64,000 nucleotides of DNA, from positions 1 to 64,000 of the forward strand of contig JABDMH010000056.1 of the NCBI GenBank assembly GCA_013001595.1, read 5' to 3'. Below the pieces are notes generated by a model. That model did no database searches. It saw nothing but the letters and a program-made list of their open reading frames with translations, and was not told where the DNA came from. The position numbers and the translations under genes were made by a program. Below, in pieces: positions 1 through 9,383 of the stretch. Origin of the DNA: Saprospiraceae bacterium. Lineage in GTDB: Bacteria; Bacteroidota; Bacteroidia; Chitinophagales; Saprospiraceae. Numbering within the stretch: the stretch's first letter is position 1; the number at the start of each line of letters is the position of its first letter.

Positions 1-3000
1 ACCCGATACTGGTCCCTTCTGTGAATGGATTTGGTCGGTTTTGATAAAGCTTAAAGGTATGATCGATGAGGTTTGACTGATCGAATACCATGGCGATGTC
101 TCGATCTACACCACTTGCGTCGTAAGCCTCTGTGCGGGTCACCTTGTTGGTAAATGTCAGCACCTCACTGATGCGGATATCTCGCTTGGCAACTAGGTCA
201 AGGTAGAAAATCGGTTGCGATTCATCTAGTCGCATTACTTGAGCTTCCTTGTCAAACCAAGAAGCGGTCAACCATCCTGCTGACAAATGATCTAGGTTGA
301 AATGCTGTTTACCAAGGTCGGCGAAATTCGCACCTATCACATCTTCAATGCCTACATGGCTGGCATCGAAACTCAATGTAAATTGAAATCCGTTCAACTC
401 CCGCAGATCTCGAGAGGTGATCGCAATTCTCTGTCTCTCACCGCGTTCAAGCAGATTATCATTAGCCTGTAGAATCACAGCATCGTTAGAGCGTGGTGCC
501 CGGCGAGCAGGATCATTATCTAGGTTGACATCTCCAATTTTCACTCCTGTGAAATCAACCCGCATGACCGAAAGCATCGGATTAATATGATAAGCTTCAC
601 TTTGAGTACGGCGATCAAAGAATCGCCAACTTGTATTGTCGGATAGTCGATCAGATTTACCGAGAATCAGCTGACGAAACTCTATGATGTCGCGTGGAGA
701 TATCTTACCATCAGCATTGGCATCTGCGGCTATTTCTCGGTGCCACGTAGGCAGTGCTTCCTTGCCAATCAAGTGTTTTTGGATATCGATCAAGTCTCTG
801 GTAGAGACTCCATTGATGTGGTCCGTATCCTTGAAAGGCTCGATGTAGGCTTTACTGCCAGTAGGCAACTCAAATCGGTATGCACCACGCAACATTTCCT
901 CACTCATCATAACTGAGCCGTCTTCATCTTTAATGGAGACATCGGCTTGTTGAATCACCCAATTGGACTCAGTGAGCAGTACCCCGCTGAGTAAGCCAAG
1001 GTCATTTTCTCCCGATCCACAGATGTCATTGTTGTCTTGGACAATGAGTACGATCTCGCAATAATCCCAGGTGTCGGTTTCATCCAGGACGTACATGCGC
1101 AGCACATGCGTTCCAATGTCGGCGCACCCGAAAGTCAAAGACGTACTGTCAGGCAGCGCTGGCTCACCATCAGCAGATCGATCCAGACGGAATTCCAGCT
1201 GGTCGGGATCGCTGCCGCAAGCTGGTGCGCTGCTTACATCAAATTCATTTGCCCAAATGGTGCCCATCGCGGTATCGATCTCTCCATTTCCATCTCGATC
1301 CATGGCGTTTAGCTGGAGTGTGAGACTGGTGATGCAAATGGGCGCTGGCTTCTTACGCGGCTCAACAATAAACTCCTTCTTGCAGTGGCTCTCATTTTGA
1401 CAGTCATCAGTAATGATGGTCTTTAGTTGGTAGACACCTGGCAATAGGCCTGGCACACTGATCGCATATGCAGAGCTCGTATCACTGTTCAACTTTCCGT
1501 CATCCGAGCTAATGGTGGCTCCGGTTTTATCATCTATCAATGTCCAACTGAAGTCTAGCACTCCACACTCATCTTTCACTTCTACCATCGTGTTAAGATC
1601 ATACGTACATGACGAAGATTCTATCACATCCGGTAAGTCTATGTTGCATTCTGGTGGTACCGTATCGATTAGAATGATCTTTTGCACATGGCTGAAATAC
1701 TTGCCGGCATATCGGTCATCAAACCACCAAGCCACATCTTTCGGAAATTCATCTAAATGGCACCAATCTGCAAAGCACCAGGTTCGGAAGATTTTGTAGC
1801 AGCTTTCATCACCACCTACGATCTTGTAGACCTTGTCATAATAACCGACTCCGATCAGCTTACAATCATCTTTAAATACATAAGTGGGTTCGCCGGTGTA
1901 TTTTGGATGGACTACACCTGCTGCATTGCCATTTCCTGAAGGATCGTATTCCAAACCACAGTCTTCTAAAATGACGTCTTCAGGCATTTTAAACATAGAC
2001 CTGCTCAATGCACAGTCGCTCTGGATCCATATGGTTTGATATTTCGTGATGGTATCTACTTTGTGACCCACATCATCGATCTGACACTGGCCGACAAAAT
2101 GGAAAGTACGCTTAATAAATCCATTGCCGCAATGATCAAGATTGACCCAAGGTTGGTCTTCAAAGCATAGTAAACCACAGTCATCGGCTATCTGACCACG
2201 ATATCGAGTGATGATGGTCGTATCATATACCGCTTCATAGTGTTGGTATGTTTTCCATTTGTATCCAAGGTGTTCATCATAGAATAAGCTATCCTTCGTG
2301 ACTAGTATGGAGTCACATCTTACATTGTTATATGCAAATGGGGTCTTCAGCGGCAGGTTATCGTATTGGTCATAGGCTACTTTATCATAACCGCCAAGTA
2401 GGCTGTCCAAAAGTGTGAAATCACCCTCCTGAGCTTGATGCACTGCTTCTTCATAGAAAGCTTTATAGCTGGTGCAGCTCATGGTAAGATCAAATAGGTC
2501 GCTGACAACTTCTGGAGGAGTCTTGTCCTCCACATAAACTGTGGTCCAACATTTACTCCAATTGCACCAATAGTCCATAGCAAGCACCTCGACGGTGACT
2601 TCACCACAGGCATCGCTGCAGCAGAATGGTACTTCTTTTGACCATCCGCCACCGATTTGTGACACCAAATCAAAATCGCGGTAAATACTTTCGCTAAAGA
2701 AGGGTGCTGGAAAGTCAGGCAAGTTGCTAGTAAAATCAAAGCCTAATTTGGTGCATACATCTCCTACCTGAATTGGGTCATTGGTACAGGTAAGTGTTGG
2801 ATCTGCAAAGATCTGTTTCAAATATTCTTCATTGACCTCATAGGGATGATCTACACACTCTAGTGTGGCATACTTGATAAGGTCATACCACCAACCGCCA
2901 ATGATAAAATCGCTGCATGCACTTTCATCTTCACATAGCCATCGCAGCGTCTCTGCATAGTGCGCTTCGATGGGGTCAATGTGTTTATCTTGTTCTAAGA

Positions 3001-6000
3001 CGGCGCAATAGAGTGAATCATGGTGTTCGGTACCGCAGTAGGATACTACATTGTCACATAAGTTGACACCACATGCAGTTGCCCAATCAGCTCTTCGCGC
3101 CAGAAGCAGGCTGATGCCACAATTGTCCCAGCTGCCTTCATCAAATACCTCGGCAGCCACCCAGACGGTAGTGTCGCTGATGGTAACATTAATTCCCTTA
3201 TCACAGACTGCTACAGGTTTGGTGAGGTCCTTTACATAGAAGTAGCAAGTGTCAAGAGTGACGTTGTGACAATGATCATATGCCTCATAGATAATAGGAA
3301 TGGGATCCTCACTGCGAGGAATTTTGGCTGTTTCATGTGATTCCCATTTGTCAGTTGCTGGGTTGTACGTTAAGACATAGGATCCGATATCAGGAATCCT
3401 TGCTTTCACGATTTTCACATCTGAGCAAGTATCAGAAGCATAAACTGGAGGAATATAGGTGTGTCCCTCACAGTCGTGATTACCCGCGGGTACAAATATG
3501 ACTGGCTTGTCTAACGCTGGAAAGGCCAAACTATCGGCTACCAGCGCTTTATCAAGATCTTTTTTCAGATAAGGGCCTAAGGTATCATAGATCATAAGCC
3601 ACTGTACGCAACTATCAATGAAGTCTCCGGTGCAATTGTTTTTGATCAGCCAGGTTCTGCGCAGTGTCATTGGACACTCGGAGCTAAACTCAAGATCCTT
3701 GTATTGGATAAGAATGTCACAAGCCTTCGAGGGCTGGGGCCATAGCGGTAGATCTCCTACCATAGGCACGCCAGTCTCTAGAGGTGAAGGGTGACCATTT
3801 TCATCTCGCAGATAATTGGAGTGACAGTATACACTGTCTCGCTCAGGTGGACAGATGAAATCAGTAAAATCGAGTCCCCGAACAAAGATGGTATCTGTAC
3901 AGAAATACTCTTCCTTTTGATAATTCACCCGCTGTGTTCGAACAATATACTTGACGATGTTTTCATCGCAGTTTCCGATGGTGACTTCATAGTCTATCAC
4001 AGTGGCTGTTACCGTATCCACACAATTAGCTACCAGCCTGCACCTTGGGAAGGTGTCATTAAGCACTTGCTCATCTACAAAAGGATGTATGCAGTCAATC
4101 GTATCAGACTCCGTTGTCATGAATCTAGGAGTGGATTCAATGATGCTGATGGCTACAGAATCCTCAATGGTTCGACCACAAGGGTCATCGGTGACCGCTA
4201 AAGTCAGTACCACCCGACCATTCATCATGTCCAAGGTGCTCGGACAGTAGAATCGAGCTCCCGCATAACTATTGTCATCGAGGAAAGATCCAGTTCCACT
4301 TGATGTCCAGCTGGCACTTGTCGCTCCGCTGCCATTGGCACTAAAGCTGGTGCCCAAGGCTGTAAGGTCTACGCATTGAACGCCGCAGATTTCCATTGAA
4401 TCACCCGCCTCGACCATGGCTGCCGGACGACCGGTAAGGTTGATGGCACCCATGATGGCACAATTTTGTGTGCCGGTCGTATCATCGTAGTAGATGGTAT
4501 AAGGTAACATGGGGATCATCACAGGATTAGTGAGGGGCATAGTCATCAGGGCATCAGAAAAAAGCTCAGTGGTCATGTCTCCACGATATCCCTGATCGCG
4601 TAGAAAAGCGAGTGCATCAAAATCAGTACCCGGACAGATCACCACATTGAAATCTTGTGGTCCAGAGCTGACGCGGATCTCGCGTAAGGTAACTTGTGAA
4701 ATCGAGAAGCAGGCTGGATCTGTGCTGCTACTCACTCGCGCATAAAGTACTACATCTACGTCGCATACGGTGACGGTAGCTGCTGTGATCTCATTTTGTA
4801 AACTATCCGCATCGTTAAAGGTATTGTAGAAAGTTACCTGGTTCAATCCACTGGTGTCTACACAAGACTCAATGGCGGCTAAGGTAAATACTGCACAGCC
4901 AGTCATTGGATCTTCACATTCAAATTTGATCGCATTGACCGCAGCTGGACCACCAAATCCAAAATCTAGGTCATGCCGATTATTTGCCTCTTCGTCCATG
5001 CAAAACATGGCCACAGCAAATCCTGGCAGCATGTCGAGATCGGCATTGGAATCAACCAAGCTATCTGTGCCCATATGCAATGGACTTGCCATACCACTAA
5101 ATCCTAACGCCGTTAATTGATCCAGATCTATTCGTATTTCATAGCAATGGCCTTCACGAAGGCCACCAAAAGTATAGTTGCCAGAGGCATCTGTGGTGGT
5201 TTGATCGATGATGGCCAGGCTGTTGTCTTTATCGTGCAGCACCAATTCAATGCCTTCGATGCCCATTTCGGCGGGGTCCTGAATACCATTTCCGTTGCCA
5301 TCACACCACAGATAGTTTCCCGCTTCTCCAAGATGCATTGAACGGGCAAACTCGATGTCTCCGAGACCATTTGCTTTTCCCAAGTTGAATTGATCTACGA
5401 AAAGGTAGCTATGAGTTTGGTCGCCATTTTCCGTGCTGTAGAAATGAATGCCCTGCGTAAAAGCACCAGCAAATTCAAAATGTTCTAAGAAGGTTTCACG
5501 AGGGTTATGCACAGTGGTGACCACCTCATTGGTTCCACGCAGGATACCCATTCCTCCGGTTACGGTCTCACCATGGTGGGCAATGTCTTGTGATCTAAAT
5601 CCATCTCGGTAGAAGAATTCTCCGTCATAACTTGGCCCATCGTCATCGGTATAGTAAAGGCCGTCATCAAAATTGGTCAGCTCCAAGGCATAATCACCCG
5701 CAGGCATTTTAAATGCTTTGAGAATGTCTCCTGAAGCATATCCAATAATCCATCGGGTATTGCCAAGAATGGTGCTGTAATTGAGGTATCCTGTCTGATG
5801 CGCCCAGCGATCCATTAGTCCGATGACCATAGAACCATCTTCAGCAAAGTTGATGTCTGAAATCAACGGTTGTGGATAGGAGCACAGCAGCGCACCTTGG
5901 AATGAACGTTCATCGTCCAACGGAATATGGGTTTCTTCCCAGGTTTCTACCCAAGGCATCCATGCTGCGGTGCGTAATACCTGAGGTCCTTCCTGATCGG

Positions 6001-7747
6001 CATTGGAGGCTCGCTCTCGTGGATAGTTGAGTTTGAAAGCCACTTCTTCATGCAAGCCCGCAGCCATATTATTGGGATCAAAAGACATAACATACCCGTG
6101 TAGATGGTCTCTTGATTGTGATATGGATGCGTCAGATGTGAGGCCGAGGTATCCCTTGCCATCATGGAAGGAGAGCCCCCATGGCCTTAGCACCCCGGTG
6201 GTCATCATACTTTCACCATTGATTTCAATTCCCTGGACTACAGCCTCGAAGACTTTACCGCCAAATTGACCTTTGAACTCCAAGGTGAGGGTCTCACCAG
6301 TGGAGTTTACATCGATCTTCTTGGTGATGGCTCGATACTTAGAACCGGCTTCTTTTACAATGTCAAAGTCATTTAAAACGAGTTTTCCTTCCGCATAAAC
6401 GTCAAAAATCCGGTCCCCTTCGACATGATTAAATGGCTCGATAAAATGTAAGATTACTTCATATTTTTCTTCTTGAGGTACAGGAATGTCATAGGTGAAA
6501 TCTCGGCCTTTACGCCAGGTTTGATATACATGAGCATCGGAAGTACCTTCCGCTACATTCATGGTGTTTGCTACGTTAAACTTCTTAAAGTCGCTTTTCC
6601 CTCCCGACGAATATTTGTTTCGATCCCATGCCACTCCGTTAGCATCTGTAAAAGCCTCTGCACCCTTGTCGTTCTTATTGCCTCCCACGTTAATGCATTT
6701 CCGAAATCGGTAGCGAAGATCTGGTAGGTTGCCCAGTTCATCAATCATGTAATGTTTGAGATTGGGCGCCGTGACATTTATTTCATCCTGAGAGACATCC
6801 ATCTGAATGAGGGAACGCTGATGTAGGTTCACGATCCAGAGTTGCTCTTCATCTTCTGTCACATCAATGTCTCCATAGGAGAGTTTACCGACTTTGTCAA
6901 AGGCATCAATATCATAGGATGCGCGATCAACCAGTTTTTCAACGGTAGTGAGTGCATAAGGGGTTGTCTCATCTATCACGTCGTCGGTGAGGGTCCGTTT
7001 TACTGTGCCTAGATCAATTTCGGGACCAACAGCAGGCTTATAACCTTGGAGGTCAAAACTACTCACTTTAGGGGTTTCCCCTGGGCTGTTGTAATCTAGT
7101 GTGTATATGGCTCCTGGGCCCTCTGGTCCCATTTCCACATGTCTTTTTAGAATGGAGGATGCAAAGACGCGCTCGAGATTTCTTTGATAGGCAATTCCCC
7201 ACGTCGATCCTACTTTGTCAATGGTGACATCGATTCTTGGATTGACCTCGTCACCACCATATTGGGAGGCCACACCATCCACGTTGTAAGGAAAGGATAC
7301 GATGGCCGGGCTTGTACTCTTATTGGCCGCGGAACCCTTTTCATAGCATGGAATAATGATTTGGGTGTTTTCAAGATCAATAGTTTCGGGCTTGCTGATC
7401 GGCACATCGACAATGGCACCATCGTCTACAAAAAATATCGAGGTGGGACCAGCGACTCCTTGCAGCAATTGGTCGCTATACCCAGATACTTGTATGCGCA
7501 TACGTGACGGTACATCATTGAGGATAAAGGAGCCCACTCCATTGGCTTCAAATGGGTGAATAGCACCCTGCTCATCGACACCACCTACTGATAGTCCACT
7601 GAGGAGTGCTTCATTAGTTTCGCGAGTGCCATTATTATTAGCATCGTGAAATGTGTTGACCACGATGGCAGCATGCGAATCGAGGTAGGAACATACCAAA
7701 AAGGGTAGCATCAATAGCCACACCCTTGTTCTTGAGTTGGTGTTCAT
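1..7747 (-). CDS. Giant T9SS-secreted adhesin-like protein with malectin, dockerin and cohesin-like domains (3' end outside window)
   Basis: Continuous reading frame of 2582 codons from ATG at 7747, still open at position 1, so the C-terminus is missing. Order seen: signal peptide (about 1-27), SdrD B-like domain (about 29-110), a propeller-like stretch, a malectin-type carbohydrate-binding domain (about 345-510; INVGG start, FDVYAEG and FIEPF motifs), more propeller-like sequence to about 790, a second SdrD B-like domain (about 812-876; GNGNGIQDPAE), a long Cys-rich Ig/HYR-like region, a dockerin-like pair of Asp-rich loops (about 2304-2360), a cohesin-like domain (about 2416-2560), and a T9SS tail beginning YQNRPNPF at the window edge. 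This is a large cell-surface or released protein, probably glycan-binding or adhesive; the function is inferred from domains only. nadA lies upstream on the same strand behind a hairpin-rich 295-bp gap. Confidence 0.85.
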   Translation of the reverse strand, partial: MNTNSRTRVWLLMLPFLVCSYLDSHAAIVVNTFHDANNNGTRETNEALLSGLSVGGVDEQGAIHPFEANGVGSFILNDVPSRMRIQVSGYSDQLLQGVAGPTSIFFVDDGAIVDVPISKPETIDLENTQIIIPCYEKGSAANKSTSPAIVSFPYNVDGVASQYGGDEVNPRIDVTIDKVGSTWGIAYQRNLERVFASSILKRHVEMGPEGPGAIYTLDYNSPGETPKVSSFDLQGYKPAVGPEIDLGTVKRTLTDDVIDETTPYALTTVEKLVDRASYDIDAFDKVGKLSYGDIDVTEDEEQLWIVNLHQRSLIQMDVSQDEINVTAPNLKHYMIDELGNLPDLRYRFRKCINVGGNKNDKGAEAFTDANGVAWDRNKYSSGGKSDFKKFNVANTMNVAEGTSDAHVYQTWRKGRDFTYDIPVPQEEKYEVILHFIEPFNHVEGDRIFDVYAEGKLVLNDFDIVKEAGSKYRAITKKIDVNSTGETLTLEFKGQFGGKVFEAVVQGIEINGESMMTTGVLRPWGLSFHDGKGYLGLTSDASISQSRDHLHGYVMSFDPNNMAAGLHEEVAFKLNYPRERASNADQEGPQVLRTAAWMPWVETWEETHIPLDDERSFQGALLCSYPQPLISDINFAEDGSMVIGLMDRWAHQTGYLNYSTILGNTRWIIGYASGDILKAFKMPAGDYALELTNFDDGLYYTDDDGPSYDGEFFYRDGFRSQDIAHHGETVTGGMGILRGTNEVVTTVHNPRETFLEHFEFAGAFTQGIHFYSTENGDQTHSYLFVDQFNLGKANGLGDIEFARSMHLGEAGNYLWCDGNGNGIQDPAEMGIEGIELVLHDKDNSLAIIDQTTTDASGNYTFGGLREGHCYEIRIDLDQLTALGFSGMASPLHMGTDSLVDSNADLDMLPGFAVAMFCMDEEANNRHDLDFGFGGPAAVNAIKFECEDPMTGCAVFTLAAIESCVDTSGLNQVTFYNTFNDADSLQNEITAATVTVCDVDVVLYARVSSSTDPACFSISQVTLREIRVSSGPQDFNVVICPGTDFDALAFLRDQGYRGDMTTELFSDALMTMPLTNPVMIPMLPYTIYYDDTTGTQNCAIMGAINLTGRPAAMVEAGDSMEICGVQCVDLTALGTSFSANGSGATSASWTSSGTGSFLDDNSYAGARFYCPSTLDMMNGRVVLTLAVTDDPCGRTIEDSVAISIIESTPRFMTTESDTIDCIHPFVDEQVLNDTFPRCRLVANCVDTVTATVIDYEVTIGNCDENIVKYIVRTQRVNYQKEEYFCTDTIFVRGLDFTDFICPPERDSVYCHSNYLRDENGHPSPLETGVPMVGDLPLWPQPSKACDILIQYKDLEFSSECPMTLRRTWLIKNNCTGDFIDSCVQWLMIYDTLGPYLKKDLDKALVADSLAFPALDKPVIFVPAGNHDCEGHTYIPPVYASDTCSDVKIVKARIPDIGSYVLTYNPATDKWESHETAKIPRSEDPIPIIYEAYDHCHNVTLDTCYFYVKDLTKPVAVCDKGINVTISDTTVWVAAEVFDEGSWDNCGISLLLARRADWATACGVNLCDNVVSYCGTEHHDSLYCAVLEQDKHIDPIEAHYAETLRWLCEDESACSDFIIGGWWYDLIKYATLECVDHPYEVNEEYLKQIFADPTLTCTNDPIQVGDVCTKLGFDFTSNLPDFPAPFFSESIYRDFDLVSQIGGGWSKEVPFCCSDACGEVTVEVLAMDYWCNWSKCWTTVYVEDKTPPEVVSDLFDLTMSCTSYKAFYEEAVHQAQEGDFTLLDSLLGGYDKVAYDQYDNLPLKTPFAYNNVRCDSILVTKDSLFYDEHLGYKWKTYQHYEAVYDTTIITRYRGQIADDCGLLCFEDQPWVNLDHCGNGFIKRTFHFVGQCQIDDVGHKVDTITKYQTIWIQSDCALSRSMFKMPEDVILEDCGLEYDPSGNGNAAGVVHPKYTGEPTYVFKDDCKLIGVGYYDKVYKIVGGDESCYKIFRTWCFADWCHLDEFPKDVAWWFDDRYAGKYFSHVQKIILIDTVPPECNIDLPDVIESSSCTYDLNTMVEVKDECGVLDFSWTLIDDKTGATISSDDGKLNSDTSSAYAISVPGLLPGVYQLKTIITDDCQNESHCKKEFIVEPRKKPAPICITSLTLQLNAMDRDGNGEIDTAMGTIWANEFDVSSAPACGSDPDQLEFRLDRSADGEPALPDSTSLTFGCADIGTHVLRMYVLDETDTWDYCEIVLIVQDNNDICGSGENDLGLLSGVLLTESNWVIQQADVSIKDEDGSVMMSEEMLRGAYRFELPTGSKAYIEPFKDTDHINGVSTRDLIDIQKHLIGKEALPTWHREIAADANADGKISPRDIIEFRQLILGKSDRLSDNTSWRFFDRRTQSEAYHINPMLSVMRVDFTGVKIGDVNLDNDPARRAPRSNDAVILQANDNLLERGERQRIAITSRDLRELNGFQFTLSFDASHVGIEDVIGANFADLGKQHFNLDHLSAGWLTASWFDKEAQVMRLDESQPIFYLDLVAKRDIRISEVLTFTNKVTRTEAYDASGVDRDIAMVFDQSNLIDHTFKLYQNRPNPFTEGTSIG

Positions 7748-7800
7748 GGTGCGTAGTTTAGGTTAATTGTTCAACAACCACTTGGGCTGCAAATCCTTAT

Positions 7801-8027
7801 ATATCAATACATTATGACATGTGTTGATATGAAGAATCTAACCTCTATTAATAGCAAAAATCGCACCAGGTTTTGTGCAGAAGCCACTGAAATACAGTGG
7901 TTAACTCTTTTGCAATAACTACATGTGAGTTTTTTTATTCCCCTTAGACAGGAATTAAGTCATTATCGAGTGGATGTCAATCGATAACATCACTACCAGG
8001 GTCAGTGATGGCAAAAGTATGCCATCA
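7801..8027. repeat. Cluster of five short hairpins between nadA and the giant secreted-protein gene
   Basis: Five inverted repeats stand in a row: 7801-7830 (ATATCAA arms continuing through ACAT/ATGT, 12 pairs with one G.T, 6-nt loop), 7863-7878 (GCAC/GTGC), 7882-7902 (AGCCACTG/CAGTGGTT), 7963-7987 (TTATCGA/TCGATAA) and 8006-8027 (TGATGGC/GCCATCA). Read on the minus strand they follow nadA and precede the giant gene by about 50 nt. The 7863-7878 hairpin is followed on that strand by GATTTTT and could end the nadA transcript; the 7801-7830 hairpin would lie in the leader of the giant gene. No gene was found in 7748-8042. Confidence 0.5.
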
Positions 8028-8042
8028 TGGAGTAGCCTTTGA

Positions 8043-9077
8043 TCAGTCTTGATCCTCTTGCGGATGTAAGCCTAAGCCCGCTTTTTCAGATATTTCCAAC
8101 ATCCGATTTATGGATTTGACACCCTCCTCAATAATCCAGTCTTCCAGTAGGATTTCTGGTTCTTCGTGCTTCATACATAGGTACAGCTTTTCTAAGGTGT
8201 TCCTTTTCATATGCGGACATTCGTTGCATGCACACGTGTTATTGGGGGGAGCGGGAATAAAAGTCTTATGGGGAGAAGCTTTCTCCATCTGGTGGATTAT
8301 TCCGACTTCTGTAGCAACAATGAAGTGAGTCGAATCGCTTTCCTTGGTATAATTGAGCAATCCTGTGGTGGAGCCGATGAAGTCGGCACCCTCAAGGATG
8401 TGTGCTTCGCATTCCGGATGTGCAATGAGTTCAGCGTTTGGAAACTGAAGTTTAATCTTGGTGATTTTCTCATGAGAAAAGATCTCATGCACCATACAGG
8501 TTCCGTTCCATAGGATCAGGTCCCTTCCAGTTTTCTTCTGAAGGTAAGCACCAAGGTTTTTGTCAGGTGCAAAAATGATCTGTTTGTCTTCTGGGATACT
8601 TTCGATGATGTGTACTGAATTGGTGGAGGTACAACAAATGTCTGTCAGCGTCTTCAGCTCAGCAGTGCAATTAATGTAACTGACAACTACCGCCTCTGGA
8701 TGTCTTTCTTTGAATTTCCTAAAAAGATGTGGGGGGCAAGAATCTGCCAGTGAGCAACCAGCCTTGAGGTCCGGTAGCAGTACTTTTTTGGTAGGTGAAA
8801 GCATTTTGGCGGTCTCAGCCATGAAATGAACACCCGCGAATACAATAATATCGGCGTCTGTTTGTGCTGCTTTTTGAGAAAGTCCCAAACTATCGCCGAT
8901 GTAATCTGCAATATCCTGTATTTCAGCTTCCTGGTAGTAGTGGGCAAGGATGATCGCATTTTTTTCGCTCTTCAAACGCTCAATTTCTTCATGCAGGTCT
9001 ATGGTAGGATCGACTTCGAGGTCCAAAAATCCTTTCTTGGTAAGGTTTTCCTTAGCTATTTGTAAATCTATATTCAT
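8043..9077 (-). CDS. nadA: Quinolinate synthase NadA
   Basis: 344 aa. The cytosolic 4Fe-4S enzyme condenses iminoaspartate with dihydroxyacetone phosphate to quinolinate in de novo NAD synthesis. Diagnostic stretches are [20 protein letters not shown] near the N-terminus, the Cys in [26 protein letters not shown], and the C-terminal CACNECPHM, which supply the usual cluster cysteines. The frame is open upstream to 9218, but those 47 residues are not part of the family and the family start fits ATG 9077, giving normal length. Its neighbours are a hairpin cluster downstream and the divergent prc gene. No nadB or nadC lies beside it. PnuC, which imports an NAD precursor, is encoded 11 kb away. 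Confidence 0.93.
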   Translation of the reverse strand: MNIDLQIAKENLTKKGFLDLEVDPTIDLHEEIERLKSEKNAIILAHYYQEAEIQDIADYIGDSLGLSQKAAQTDADIIVFAGVHFMAETAKMLSPTKKVLLPDLKAGCSLADSCPPHLFRKFKERHPEAVVVSYINCTAELKTLTDICCTSTNSVHIIESIPEDKQIIFAPDKNLGAYLQKKTGRDLILWNGTCMVHEIFSHEKITKIKLQFPNAELIAHPECEAHILEGADFIGSTTGLLNYTKESDSTHFIVATEVGIIHQMEKASPHKTFIPAPPNNTCACNECPHMKRNTLEKLYLCMKHEEPEILLEDWIIEEGVKSINRMLEISEKAGLGLHPQEDQD

Positions 9078-9383
9078 TGATAGGTGCTTCTTAAGTTTGT
9101 CGCTGTTACAGTGAGAACAGCTGCGTGAATTTAAAAGTTTTGAGCGATCATCTAGTAGTGTAATCTCAAGTACCATCACAAATGATTTATTTCCCTTTGT
9201 ACTTATTGGTTTGGCCATTTCAAAGGAGGCATTCTTTTTGATACTAAAAACAATGCAGCGACTATCTCGTTATGATTACGTTAAATCCCTAAGGGTAAGG
9301 CAGTACCTGCATCAGAGTTCATTCAAAAACCATTATATTTAAACGGCTCTTTAAGTTATTAACCTATTTACGCAGATTCTAAC
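9078..9383. other. Divergent intergenic region nadA / prc
   Basis: 306 bp between the chosen nadA start and prc. The open frame running into it from nadA (to 9218) is judged non-coding. It must hold promoters for both divergent genes, but I found no convincing TAnnTTTG match on either strand, and no strong hairpin. Confidence 0.4.

Noticed and set aside
9078-9218. 47-residue N-terminal extension of NadA with a CSHC motif
   Set aside because: NadA proteins begin near the chosen ATG and the extension has no similarity to the family or to a targeting signal; the Cys pair looks accidental.
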